Part shown: in pieces, positions 54,601-63,488 of the stretch | Layout of the letters: each line of letters starts with the position of its first letter | Position numbering within the stretch: the first letter of the stretch is position 1 | Source of the DNA: Flavobacterium sp. 270 | GTDB lineage: Bacteria; Bacteroidota; Bacteroidia; Flavobacteriales; Flavobacteriaceae | DNA length: 64,000 nucleotides | NCBI RefSeq assembly: GCF_004368785.1 | Contig: NZ_SODM01000001.1 | Span: 992,001-1,056,000 of the forward strand | Direction: 5' to 3' | Notes under the pieces: generated by a model | What the model saw: the letters and a program-made list of their open reading frames with translations, nothing else | What the model was told of the DNA's origin: nothing | Databases searched by the model: none | Program-made: the position numbers and the translations under genes

Positions 54601-55119
54601 ATGTTGTTTCCCTATTCAGATATCATAATCAGAAGTATCGCTGTCTATTTTTTCATGACGATTGCGCTTCGGATTTTTGGCAAAAAAGAACTTTCGCAGT
54701 TAAATACCGCAGACATAATTCTGATTTTATTAATAAGCAACTCTGTTCAAAATGCGATGGTTGGGCCTGACACAAGTTTAATTGGTGGCTTAGTCGCAGC
54801 TTTGGTTCTGTTTGTTATTAATTTTATCATCAAAAAAATAACCCGCAAATACAAAGTAATTGGCGATTTGCTTTTAGACAAACCCGAAATCTTAATTCAT
54901 GACGGAAGATTAGATTTTAAAGCGTTAAGTAAACTAGATATTTCTGATGAAGAACTGAAAGAAGCAATGCGCGAACACGGCATAGAATTCTTTAAAAACG
55001 TAAAATTGGCAATGCTGGAAATCGACGGCACAATTAGTATTATTTCTGAAGATCAGGATAAATTAAAACAAACGCACTATAAGCGAAAACACAATCATAA
55101 AAATCTACAGAAGTTTTAA
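54601..55119 (+). CDS. DUF421 (YetF-like) membrane protein, short form
   Basis: A 172-residue paralogue of the DUF421 protein at 18727. Three membrane segments (about 8-75), with FGKKELSQLNTADIILILL matching the family, then the cytoplasmic domain (KPEILIHDGRLDFKALSKLDISDEEL). A short basic tail ends it; the zinc ribbon of the longer paralogue is missing. Function not established. Its stop is three bases from the stop of the convergent SUKH gene. Confidence 0.82.
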   Translation: MLFPYSDIIIRSIAVYFFMTIALRIFGKKELSQLNTADIILILLISNSVQNAMVGPDTSLIGGLVAALVLFVINFIIKKITRKYKVIGDLLLDKPEILIHDGRLDFKALSKLDISDEELKEAMREHGIEFFKNVKLAMLEIDGTISIISEDQDKLKQTHYKRKHNHKNLQKF

Positions 55120-55122
55120 ATC

Positions 55123-56544
55123 TTATTTCTTCCAGAACTCATACCATTTCTTTTTAATATTCGACATTTTAAAATTGTCTATATTAAGGTTTTTTATTGT
55201 TGCTGTTGACAAACCAAATTCTTCAAGTCTATGATTCAGATTTACCAAAATATAATCTTGTTCTTTTGGGAATCGTTCTGCTATATTTTTATAATGAATT
55301 AAAAGCTTTTTATCTTTCATTCCTTTTAAGGCTTGTAGTGTGATATGAATTACCCTGTTTACATTGTCATTTAAACCTTGTATAAAGACTTCAAGATGAT
55401 CATGTTTATTTTTTAATAAACCAAGAGAATAATACGTAGTAATCCTGATTTTTTCATTTTCATGTGAAGTGAATGGAATTATTACAGAACTGTAATCAAT
55501 ATCCATTTCTTTCAATAAATAAGTACAAAAAGAAAACGTCTCATCATCATCTATTCTGGATATATTCTTTTTAATTACTTCCAGCCAATCAGCGCTTTTA
55601 TCTTTTGCGTACCAAAAAACAAACTGAAAAACAGCCAGTAAATTTTCTCTTGTATATTCAGTTAAGTAATTATGCGCTCTATCATAATCAAATTTGGTCA
55701 GGATTTGAAGGAAAATTTCTTTGAGTTCGCCAGAGCTTGTTTGGTATTGTTCTTCAATGAGATTCAAAATTTCAATATCAAGGTCTGCTTTTTTTAAAAT
55801 AGCATACAGACAATCTTTTTTAACTTCAAATTCCACTGTAGAAGAATAAGTCTCTAAAAGATCTTTTGAAGAACCTCCCATACCATATCCAAACCAACTT
55901 GGAGTATCAATAATCAAATCACCAGAAATCACTTCATCAAGCCATCTTTCATACCAATCTAAAAATGTGGCCTCAAAAGCAAATTTAGGTTTTTGCCTGT
56001 CAATATCAATATTAACAACTTTTCCTTTATATTCCCCATTTAAAACTAGTCCATGTATATAAGAACAGCCTTGCGAGCCTAGAGGTAAAATACCCGAAAA
56101 GATTTTTCCTAATTCTTTTTCGTAATCTTCATCAGAAATATCTTCTTCATCAATTGCTTGTATCAAACTTTCCCAATACTCATCGGACATTTTAGGATAT
56201 AAAATACAATTTGCCTTTAGATAATATGTTTCATCAAATAATTCATTTGTATTTTTCCCTAATGGATAAATACCATAAAATGGTCCTGCACAAGATGAAC
56301 CATAACTCACTCCTCCATTTCCAATATGCAGTAAAAATGCTTTATAACTTTCAGGAAGAGAAACAGCATAATCATTTTCAAATTTTACAATATCATCATG
56401 ATTTACAATTTCACCCACAATATAATTATGACTGCCGGCACCAAATACCTTTAAATCTTTATCAGCTTCTTTTGCTAAAATCAGCTTCTTTTTAATTCTT
56501 TCAATTTGATTCAACTTTTCCATTTCCACCTTTAAAACATTCAT
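55123..56544 (-). CDS. SMI1/KNR4 (SUKH) protein with HEAT-like C-terminus
   Basis: A 473-residue protein. Residues about 45-205 form a SUKH domain: DDIVKFENDYAVSLPESYKA, FLLHIGNGG and GPFYGIYPLG are family blocks. Residues about 280-465 look like HEAT/ARM helical repeats (SLGLLKNKHDHLEVFIQGLN). SUKH domains are frequent immunity proteins against contact-dependent or polymorphic toxins, but many stand-alone ones have other roles; no toxin gene is near. The -7 element at 56558 supports the ATG at 56544. Confidence 0.78.
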   Translation of the reverse strand: MNVLKVEMEKLNQIERIKKKLILAKEADKDLKVFGAGSHNYIVGEIVNHDDIVKFENDYAVSLPESYKAFLLHIGNGGVSYGSSCAGPFYGIYPLGKNTNELFDETYYLKANCILYPKMSDEYWESLIQAIDEEDISDEDYEKELGKIFSGILPLGSQGCSYIHGLVLNGEYKGKVVNIDIDRQKPKFAFEATFLDWYERWLDEVISGDLIIDTPSWFGYGMGGSSKDLLETYSSTVEFEVKKDCLYAILKKADLDIEILNLIEEQYQTSSGELKEIFLQILTKFDYDRAHNYLTEYTRENLLAVFQFVFWYAKDKSADWLEVIKKNISRIDDDETFSFCTYLLKEMDIDYSSVIIPFTSHENEKIRITTYYSLGLLKNKHDHLEVFIQGLNDNVNRVIHITLQALKGMKDKKLLIHYKNIAERFPKEQDYILVNLNHRLEEFGLSTATIKNLNIDNFKMSNIKKKWYEFWKK

Positions 56545-56557
56545 TTTTTCAATTCAA

Positions 56558-56565
56558 CAAACATA
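56558..56565 (-). promoter_or_regulatory. -7 element TATGTTTG for the SUKH gene
   Basis: A perfect minus-strand TAnnTTTG ending 13 bases before the ATG at 56544. Confidence 0.5.
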
Positions 56566-56602
56566 AAAAAAATAGCACAAAATACTTGAGATTATTTAAA
56601 AC

Positions 56603-56636
56603 AAAAAAGCTGAATTCAAAAGAATCCAGCTTTTTT
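56603..56636 (-). terminator. terminator of the phosphate transport pair
   Basis: AAAAAGCTG-A-ATTC pairs with GAAT-C-CAGCTTTTT with one mismatch; A- and T-runs flank both sides. It ends the minus-strand PiT transcript before the SUKH gene. Confidence 0.8.
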
Positions 56637-56693
56637 TTATTTTGAATAAAATATGATTTATATCTCACATTTTATTAAATATCATTTTACGAA

Positions 56694-58028
56694 TTAAGAT
56701 ATAAATACGCTTAAAAAGAAATACACAATACCTGCTAAAATAGCCGAAATTGGAATTGTTAAGATCCAAGCCCAGATTAAACTTACCGTTACTCCCCATC
56801 TTACTGCAGAAACACGTTTTGTTAATCCAACTCCGATGATAGATCCTGTAATTGTGTGTGTTGTACTTACCGGAATTTTTAAATGCTCTGTAAAGTATAA
56901 TGTTAAAGCTCCTGCAGTTTCTGCTGCTACACCTTCAAAAGAACTTACTTTTGTGATTTTAGAACCCATTGTTTTTACAATTTTCCAACCTCCGCTTAAA
57001 GTTCCTGCTGCAATTGCAGAATAACAAGCTAAAGGAATCCAGCTAGGCATTACTCCTTTTACTCCCAATTCATCATTTGGCAATACAACATCTAACCAAG
57101 AAGCCATATGAACACCCGGATTTGTATTGATATAAACTGCAACTGCTGCTGCAATAATACCCATAACTTTTTGAGAATCATTTCCTCCGTGTCCTAAACT
57201 AAAAGCTGCAGAAGATACTAATTGCATTTTCTTTAATGCAGCATCTGCCTGATGAAGATTTAAGCTGCTAAATATTAAACAGAAAAGACTAACTGTTAAT
57301 ATAATAAAAGCAACTAAAAACCATTTAATATTATGCGGATCAAAAGCTACACTCCAAAAATGAGATTCAAATCTTGGCTTTTCAATTTCAGAAAATGGTA
57401 CCATCTGAGTGGCTACGAACCAAACAGTTGCAATCATTAAAGCAACAGTGAAGATTTTAGGTCCAATACTTTTACGAGAAGCGTTTAATAACCAAATCGA
57501 TATTAAATAAGAAGCCAGCGCTCCTAATAACGGTGCCAAAACAATAAAAGCAATAATGATAACAACTCCCGAAGGCATACCTCCATCTTTTCCTGCCTTA
57601 TACCAGCTTACAATTTGATACCAATAATGAGTTGTTCCATCTTCGCCAATATAACCAGAAAAACCGTGTACAGCTATTGCGTGAGCGACTGCCGCCCCTG
57701 CAAAACCACCAATCAAAGTATGCGAAGAACTAGAAGGAATTCCTAACCACCAAGTCAATAAATTCCAGCAAATTGCTGCAATAACACCCGCCAGAATTAC
57801 AACCAGGTTAATCTCCATAGTGTGCGCTGTTTTGGCAACAGTATCTGCAACACCAAATCCGAAAACCCAATAAGCCAGAAAGTTAAAAAATGCTGCCCAA
57901 AGTACGGCCTGAAAAGGCGTTAATACCTTTGTCGCAACAACTGTAGCAATAGCATTTGCCGCATCATGAAAACCATTGATGTAATCAAAAATTAAAGCTA
58001 ATACTATAATAATTATAAGTAGCGTCAT
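56694..58028 (-). CDS. PiT-family inorganic phosphate transporter
   Basis: A 444-residue inner-membrane symporter with about ten membrane segments and the internal duplication of the PiT family: GFHDAANAIATVVATKV near the N-terminus and SLGHGGNDSQKVMGIIAA in the second half, followed by STTHTITGSIIGVGL. It imports phosphate (as metal-phosphate) with H+ or Na+. It lies 33 bases after the DUF47 gene on the same strand; this pairing is a standard operon. Confidence 0.94.
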   Translation of the reverse strand: MTLLIIIIVLALIFDYINGFHDAANAIATVVATKVLTPFQAVLWAAFFNFLAYWVFGFGVADTVAKTAHTMEINLVVILAGVIAAICWNLLTWWLGIPSSSSHTLIGGFAGAAVAHAIAVHGFSGYIGEDGTTHYWYQIVSWYKAGKDGGMPSGVVIIIAFIVLAPLLGALASYLISIWLLNASRKSIGPKIFTVALMIATVWFVATQMVPFSEIEKPRFESHFWSVAFDPHNIKWFLVAFIILTVSLFCLIFSSLNLHQADAALKKMQLVSSAAFSLGHGGNDSQKVMGIIAAAVAVYINTNPGVHMASWLDVVLPNDELGVKGVMPSWIPLACYSAIAAGTLSGGWKIVKTMGSKITKVSSFEGVAAETAGALTLYFTEHLKIPVSTTHTITGSIIGVGLTKRVSAVRWGVTVSLIWAWILTIPISAILAGIVYFFLSVFIS

Positions 58029-58061
58029 AAAATTATAACTTCAGAATGAAATGAAATTGAA

Positions 58062-58706
58062 TTAAGAATGTTTTACAGAAATAGATTCCAGAATGTTTGC
58101 AACACTCTTACATTTGTCTGTAGCTGATTCTAAAACAGATAAAACTTCTTTATATTTAATAATGTTTTTAGCATCTGTTTCGTTTTCAAAAATTTCAAAA
58201 ACTGCTTTATTGTAAACGTTATCAGACTTGTTTTCTAGTTTATTAATTCTAGCACAAGCATCTTTAATAATGTTCATATTTTTTAAGTTGCTCAACTCTT
58301 TTACTGCACTATCAATGTTTTGACAAGCCTCAAGGTTGATTTCTGTCATTTTTCTGATCGATTTTGTAATCTTGTCAACTTGGTATAATCTCATTCTGCT
58401 CGCTGCACCATGAAGGTAATCTGCAACGTTATCAATAGAAGTAATTAAGGTGTGAATATCTTCTCTATCAAATGGAGTAATAAAGTTTCTGCTCAATTCT
58501 AGATTGGTCTGACGTGTAATGTCTTCTCCTTTTTGCTCTAATTCATCAATTTTTTGAAAAAGAACTTCTCTTTCTTTTAATGGAAGATTTACAGCTTCGT
58601 GTAAGTTAGAAGCTAATTCAATTAAATTACTTGAAGCCTCTTCAAAAAGTGGAAAGAATTTTTTGTCTTTCGGCACTAAAAATTGGAAAATACTGTTTAT
58701 TGACAT
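58062..58706 (-). CDS. DUF47/PhoU-like phosphate transport regulator
   Basis: A 214-residue all-helical PhoU-like protein (DUF47). FLVPKDKKFFPLFEEAS is the N-terminal family block, and ITPFDREDIHTLITSIDNVADYL is the central one with the metal-binding E/D pattern. It is the first gene of the operon with the PiT transporter and is thought to control it. A perfect -7 element lies 20 bases upstream. Confidence 0.92.
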   Translation of the reverse strand: MSINSIFQFLVPKDKKFFPLFEEASSNLIELASNLHEAVNLPLKEREVLFQKIDELEQKGEDITRQTNLELSRNFITPFDREDIHTLITSIDNVADYLHGAASRMRLYQVDKITKSIRKMTEINLEACQNIDSAVKELSNLKNMNIIKDACARINKLENKSDNVYNKAVFEIFENETDAKNIIKYKEVLSVLESATDKCKSVANILESISVKHS

Positions 58707-58725
58707 TTTTATATTTTTGATAGTG

Positions 58726-58733
58726 CAAAATTA
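58726..58733 (-). promoter_or_regulatory. -7 element TAATTTTG for the DUF47-PiT operon
   Basis: A perfect minus-strand TAnnTTTG ending 19 bases before the DUF47 ATG. Confidence 0.5.
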
Positions 58734-58754
58734 CTTCATTAATACTTTGTAATG

Positions 58755-60269
58755 TTAAGCCATTGTTAACAAATCGTTTTCAATTTGGAAACTACCCAAG
58801 AACGACACGGTTTTCTCAATGTCGTAATGTAAGATCCTATCTTCCTTAACCAGAGGCACTACCTCTCTATAACTGCTCAAAAACATCTCTATAAAATCAC
58901 TCGATTTTAGCGGTTCTCTGTAGGCAATTGCCTGTGATGCATTCATCAATTCAATGGCCAGAATTCGCTCTAAATTTTCTAAAACACGTAACGCTTTTGT
59001 GGCTCCATTTGCTCCCATACTTACATGATCCTCCTGCCCGTTGCTCGACACAATACTGTCAATACTTGACGGAGTTGCCAACTGTTTATTTTGGCTTGCA
59101 ATGCTTGCTGCAGTATATTGCGGAATCATAAATCCGGAGTTTAATCCCGGATTATCCACTAAAAATGCCGGAAGATTACGCAATCCCGAAATCAACTGAT
59201 AGGTTCTTCTTTCAGAAATACTTCCTAATTCTGCCAAAGCAATCGCCATAAAATCTAAAGCTAAAGCCAAAGGCTGCCCGTGGAAATTTCCTCCAGAGAT
59301 AATTTGATCCGCTTCAATAAAAATATTTGGATTATCGGTTACGGAGTTGATTTCTGTTTTGAATACTTTTCTAACATAATCAATTGCATCTTTTGAAGCG
59401 CCGTGAACCTGTGGCATACAACGGAATGAATAAGGATCCTGAACGTGCTTCTTTTGCTGCGCGATAATTTCGCTTCCTTCCAAAAATTCGCTAATCCTCT
59501 GAGCCGTTACAATTTGCCCTTTGTGCGGACGTATATAATGTATCAATTCATTAAAAGGTTCAATTCTTCCATCAAAACCTTCCAACGAAATAGTTCCGAT
59601 TAAATCTGCCAAATAAGAATATTTATAAGCTTTGATTAAAATATGAGCACCGTAAGCACTCATAAACTGAGTTCCGTTTAACAAAGCCAAACCTTCTTTA
59701 GACTGCAAAACGATTGGTTCCCAGTTAAAATGTTTTAAAACTTCAGCTGAAGTCCTTTTTTCTCCTTCAAACAAAACTTCACCTTCACCTAATAATGGTA
59801 AAGACAAATGAGCCAAAGGCGCTAAATCTCCAGATGCACCCAGCGAACCTTGTGTATATATAATAGGAAGAATATCATTATTATAAAAATCAACCAAACG
59901 CTGTACAGTCTGCAATTGAATTCCAGAATGTCCGTAGCTTAAAGATTGAATTTTTAATAAAAGCATCATCTTTACAATTTCGGAAGGAACTTCGTCTCCG
60001 GTTCCGCAGGCGTGCGACTTTACTAAATTCTCCTGAAGTTTAGACAAATTTTCGTTAGAGATTTTTACGCTATAAAGCGATCCAAAACCAGTATTGATTC
60101 CGTAGATTGGTTCAGAATGAGAGGCCATTTTTTTATCCAGATAATCACGGCATTTTTGAACGTTTACCTTTGCTTCTTCCGACAACTCGAGTACTTTATC
60201 AAAACTTAAGATTTCTTGTAAAGTTTCTAAAGTTATAGTTTCCGTACTGATATAATGGACTTCTCTCAT
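58755..60269 (-). CDS. hutH: histidine ammonia-lyase
   Basis: A 504-residue lyase that removes ammonia from L-histidine to give urocanate. A145-S146-G147 in GSLGASGDLA cyclise to the MIO cofactor. The selectivity loop reads VKSHACGTG with the Ser-His pair typical of histidine rather than aromatic lyases; YGINTGFG and SVTDNPNIF are also present. No hutU, hutI or hutG lies in the window, so the pathway partners are elsewhere or absent. Confidence 0.92.
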   Translation of the reverse strand: MREVHYISTETITLETLQEILSFDKVLELSEEAKVNVQKCRDYLDKKMASHSEPIYGINTGFGSLYSVKISNENLSKLQENLVKSHACGTGDEVPSEIVKMMLLLKIQSLSYGHSGIQLQTVQRLVDFYNNDILPIIYTQGSLGASGDLAPLAHLSLPLLGEGEVLFEGEKRTSAEVLKHFNWEPIVLQSKEGLALLNGTQFMSAYGAHILIKAYKYSYLADLIGTISLEGFDGRIEPFNELIHYIRPHKGQIVTAQRISEFLEGSEIIAQQKKHVQDPYSFRCMPQVHGASKDAIDYVRKVFKTEINSVTDNPNIFIEADQIISGGNFHGQPLALALDFMAIALAELGSISERRTYQLISGLRNLPAFLVDNPGLNSGFMIPQYTAASIASQNKQLATPSSIDSIVSSNGQEDHVSMGANGATKALRVLENLERILAIELMNASQAIAYREPLKSSDFIEMFLSSYREVVPLVKEDRILHYDIEKTVSFLGSFQIENDLLTMA

Positions 60270-60602
60270 GATGATTTTAAATTTAAAACGTCAAAATTCA
60301 ACAAATCAACATTAAAAAGCAACATTTTATCACAATAATTAAAAAATTAGCAAAAAGGATTATTTACTTTTAATACTCAATAAATGCTAAATAAGGCATT
60401 ATTAACATATTTTAAGCTGATTTTCATTTAAAAATCAAACCATTACTACTATAAAACTTTACCAATTATAATCTGAAATATATCAAAACCTCAACTTAAC
60501 AGTTTTAATTTTAACAAATACTCAATATTGAAATACTCAAAAATGAAATATTAAAATATTCGCAAAAAGGAAAATATGGTTTTTTAACTCTTGCAAAAAC
60601 TG

Positions 60603-60610
60603 TACTTTTG
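60603..60610 (+). promoter_or_regulatory. -7 element TACTTTTG for the thr leader transcript
   Basis: A perfect TAnnTTTG whose last base is 11 bases before the leader-peptide ATG; the transcript would start only a few bases before that ATG. Confidence 0.6.
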
Positions 60611-60621
60611 AAAAATCAAAA

Positions 60622-60723
60622 ATGAAAAGTAACAGCACAAAATATCAATCTACAATGACAGTTCAAACAGGAACTGCAATTGCTGCTACAACAATTTCTA
60701 CTACAACAATTACTACCCCTTAG
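60622..60723 (+). CDS. thrL: threonine-rich leader peptide of the thr genes
   Basis: A 33-codon ORF (ATG to TAG) starting 12 bases after a perfect -7 element and ending 191 bases before thrA. Twelve of 33 codons are Thr (including runs at 23-24, 27-29 and 31-32) and three are Ile, the same bias as E. coli ThrL although the sequence is different. The stop codon lies in a small hairpin (60714-60728, TACCCC/GGGGTA). The composition and position argue for a regulatory peptide that senses charged tRNA-Thr (and perhaps Ile). No terminator with a T-run follows, so the mechanism of control is open. Confidence 0.75.
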   Translation: MKSNSTKYQSTMTVQTGTAIAATTISTTTITTP

Positions 60724-60786
60724 GGGTATACACATTTACATATAATCCTGATTATCTATACTTTTTTCTTAAAAGAAGAAAGGTAT
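60714..60786 (+). promoter_or_regulatory. hairpins downstream of the thr leader peptide
   Basis: TACCCC and GGGGTA (60714-60728) form a short stem around the leader stop codon. A second, weaker stem spans 60758-60786, with 12 of 13 possible pairs including three G-U. Neither is followed by a T-run. Confidence 0.5.
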
Positions 60787-60867
60787 TGGATACATAAAAA
60801 TATTTGCATAAAAAGAAAAAAAAAAAACAATAGTCATAGTTTTCAGTTTCAGTTCACAGTTTATAAC

Positions 60868-60907
60868 CTTTGAACCTTTGTAACTAAGAACCTTTGCACC
60901 TAAGACA
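60868..60907. repeat. 8-nt-period tract before thrA
   Basis: CTTTGAAC CTTTGTAA CTAAGAAC CTTTGCAC CTAAGACA: five units in register, ending seven bases before the thrA ATG. Confidence 0.88.
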
Positions 60908-60914
60908 AAACAAA

Positions 60915-63362
60915 ATGAAAGTATTAAAATTTGGCGGAACTTCGGTTGCCAATGCTCAAAATATAAAACTCGTTCTCGAAATAATAAGTCAAAAATCTAA
61001 ACAAGACAAAGTAGCTGTAGTAGTTTCTGCTTTAAGCAAAGTAACCGATTTATTGCAATTGGCAGCAGCAAAAGCAGCAGCAAACGACGAAGGCTTTAGA
61101 GAAATTGTAGCCGAAATCGAGAAAAAACACCTTGATACCTTAAAAGAATTAATTCCTGTAAGCGAGCAAAGCAGTCTGTTAAGCCACGTTAAAAGAATTA
61201 TCAATCATTTAGAAACGCTTCTTGACGGTTGTTTTTTATTAGGCGAATTATCTCCAAGAACTGCCGATACGATTTTGAGTTTTGGAGAATTACTTTCGTC
61301 TTATATAATTGCGCAGGCCTATCAGCAAATTGATAAAAATGCAGTTTATAAAGACAGCAGAGAATTAATTAAAACAAATGCTGATTTCGGAAAAGCAGCG
61401 GTTAATTTTGAAATTTCAAACCAATTGATTCAGGATTATTTTGCTTCGAATGAATCAAAAATCAATATTCTGCCAGGATTTATTGCGCAGACTCTTGACG
61501 GAATCACATCGACTTTAGGACGCGGCGGTTCTGATTATACTGCAGCAATTATTGCAGGAGCAATTGATGCTGAACAACTTGAAATCTGGACTGACGTAAA
61601 CGGAATGTTTACTGCAAATCCAAAAATTGTAAAACAAGCACAGCCAATTGCAACGATTTCTTATCAGGAAGCAATGGAGCTGTCGCATTTTGGTGCTAAA
61701 GTTTTGTATCCGCCAACAATTCAGCCGGTTTTAAGAAAAAATATTCCGATTTTAATTAAAAATACTTTTGAACCGGAAGCTGAAGGAACTTTGATTTCAA
61801 GCCTTCCTTCTTCAAATGATACTGTTGTAAAAGGAATCAGCCATATTGATAACATTTCACTTTTAACACTTGAAGGTCCTGGAATGATTGGAGTTGCGGG
61901 TTCTTCTAGACGCTTATTTGAAGTATTATCTCAGGAAAAAATCAACGTGATTTTTATTACTCAGGCATCTTCTGAACATTCTATTTGTATCGGAATTTTG
62001 AATTCTGATGCTGAGAATGCCGAAGCTGCAATCAACAGAGCTTTTGAAATCGAAATCGCTCAAAACAAAATCGATCCTTGTTATGTAGAGAAAGATCTTT
62101 GCATTATCGCTTTGGTTGGTGAAAACATGAAAAATCACCAAGGTCTGAGCGGAAGAATGTTCAGCACTTTAGGAAAAAACAACGTAAACATTCGCGCCAT
62201 TGCGCAAGGTGCTTCTGAACGTAATATTTCGACTGTAATCAACGAAAGAGACGTTAAAAAAGCGTTGAATACTTTACACGAAAACTTCTTTGAAGAAAAC
62301 ACCAAACAGCTGAATTTGTTTGTAATGGGAGTTGGAAATGTGGGTGAAAAATTCATCGAACAAATCCACAACCAAAAGAAATTCTTAAAAGACGTTTTAA
62401 AAATTAATGTTCGCGTCATTGCTTTATCAAACTCAAGAAAAATGATTTTTGATGAAGACGGAATTTCGTTGAAAGACTGGCAGTCAACTTTAGATAAAGG
62501 CGAAGCTGCTATTCCAACAGAATTTATCGCTCGTGCCAAAGAATTGAATTTACGCAACAGTATTTTTGTAGATATTACTGCAAATGCAAGCGTTTCTGAA
62601 ATGTATGAGAAATTCTTAAAAGAAAGTATTGCCGTTGTAACTTGCAACAAAATTGCTTGTTCATCTGCTTACGACAATTATAAAAAATTAAAAAGTTTAT
62701 CACGCCAATACAACGCTCCGTTTTTGTTTGAAACGAATGTTGGTGCGGGATTACCAATTATTGATACGGTAAAAAACTTAATCGCTTCTGGTGATAAAGT
62801 GCATAAAATTCAGGCGGTTTTATCTGGAAGTTTGAACTTTATTTTCAACAATTTTGATGAGAATAATTCTTTCCACGATGTGGTAAAAGAAGCTGGAGTT
62901 CAAGGTTTCACAGAACCGGATCCAAAAATTGACCTTAGCGGAATCGACGTTGCTCGTAAAATCCTGATTTTAATTCGCGAAAGCGGTTACGAAATGGATA
63001 TTGACGCCATTGCAAACGAATCGTTTTTACCGGCAGAATGTCTGGCAACAACAAACAACGAAGATTTCTTTGCATCGTTAATCAAACACGCTCAGCATTT
63101 CGAAAACATTTACAAAGAAGCTTTAGCCAAAGATTCAAGATTGAAATATGTAGCGCAATTCGAAAACGGAAAAGCAAGTGTTGGTCTTCAGTTTATTCCA
63201 AAAGATCATCCGTTTTATAATTTAGAAGGAAAAGACAATATTGTTCTTTTCTACACAGATCGTTATGTAGATCAGCCTTTATTAATCAAAGGTGCCGGAG
63301 CCGGTGCAGCCGTTACCGCTTCAGGAATTTTTGCTGATGTAATCCGAATAGGTAATATTTAG
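60915..63362 (+). CDS. thrA: bifunctional aspartokinase/homoserine dehydrogenase I
   Basis: An 815-residue fusion catalysing the first and third steps from aspartate to threonine. The kinase (about 1-300) starts with LKFGGTSV and has GRGGSDYTAA; an ACT regulatory region follows (about 315-460, with SGRMFSTLGKNNVNIRAIAQ); the dehydrogenase has the NAD(P) loop GVGNVG at 472-477 and GSLNFIFNNF near the active site. The ORF is open seven codons further up from a TTG, but that lies in the repeat; the ATG at 60915 matches the family. Probably controlled by the upstream leader. Confidence 0.96.
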   Translation: MKVLKFGGTSVANAQNIKLVLEIISQKSKQDKVAVVVSALSKVTDLLQLAAAKAAANDEGFREIVAEIEKKHLDTLKELIPVSEQSSLLSHVKRIINHLETLLDGCFLLGELSPRTADTILSFGELLSSYIIAQAYQQIDKNAVYKDSRELIKTNADFGKAAVNFEISNQLIQDYFASNESKINILPGFIAQTLDGITSTLGRGGSDYTAAIIAGAIDAEQLEIWTDVNGMFTANPKIVKQAQPIATISYQEAMELSHFGAKVLYPPTIQPVLRKNIPILIKNTFEPEAEGTLISSLPSSNDTVVKGISHIDNISLLTLEGPGMIGVAGSSRRLFEVLSQEKINVIFITQASSEHSICIGILNSDAENAEAAINRAFEIEIAQNKIDPCYVEKDLCIIALVGENMKNHQGLSGRMFSTLGKNNVNIRAIAQGASERNISTVINERDVKKALNTLHENFFEENTKQLNLFVMGVGNVGEKFIEQIHNQKKFLKDVLKINVRVIALSNSRKMIFDEDGISLKDWQSTLDKGEAAIPTEFIARAKELNLRNSIFVDITANASVSEMYEKFLKESIAVVTCNKIACSSAYDNYKKLKSLSRQYNAPFLFETNVGAGLPIIDTVKNLIASGDKVHKIQAVLSGSLNFIFNNFDENNSFHDVVKEAGVQGFTEPDPKIDLSGIDVARKILILIRESGYEMDIDAIANESFLPAECLATTNNEDFFASLIKHAQHFENIYKEALAKDSRLKYVAQFENGKASVGLQFIPKDHPFYNLEGKDNIVLFYTDRYVDQPLLIKGAGAGAAVTASGIFADVIRIGNI

Positions 63363-63365
63363 CCG

Positions 63366-63473
63366 CTAAGACACTAAGGCGCTAAGTTTCTAAGTTTTTT
63401 AAGCTCAGAAACTTAGAAACTTAAAATCTTAGCAACTTAGAAAAAAAATCTTTGTGACTTTGTGCCTTCGTGG
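63366..63473. repeat. largest 8-nt-period array, between thrA and thrB
   Basis: CTAAGACA CTAAGGCG CTAAGTTT CTAAGTTT TTTAAGCT, then CTTAGAAA CTTAAAAT CTTAGCAA CTTAGAAA, then CTTTGTGA CTTTGTGC CTTCGTGG. The first two blocks are inverted relative to each other and can fold into a hairpin. The array fills almost the whole thrA-thrB gap. Confidence 0.9.
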
Positions 63474-63488
63474 CAAAACCAAAAAATA

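Larger units (their letters stand above)
60270..60914. other. 645-base intergenic region carrying the thr leader
   Basis: From left: about 330 bases of AT-rich DNA without clear features upstream of hutH, a -7 element at 60603, a Thr-rich leader peptide gene (60622-60723), hairpins at 60714-60728 and 60758-60786, a poly-A stretch near 60815-60830, a 6-7-nt-period tract (about 60837-60866) and an 8-nt-period tract (60868-60907). Confidence 0.7.

Noticed and set aside
60758..60786. Classical attenuator terminator after the thr leader
   Set aside because: The stem is AU-rich with three G-U pairs and is not followed by a T-run, so I list it as a hairpin only.
62135..62650. 171-residue minus-strand ORF inside thrA
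   Set aside because: Antisense to the conserved aspartokinase/homoserine dehydrogenase junction; no independent support.
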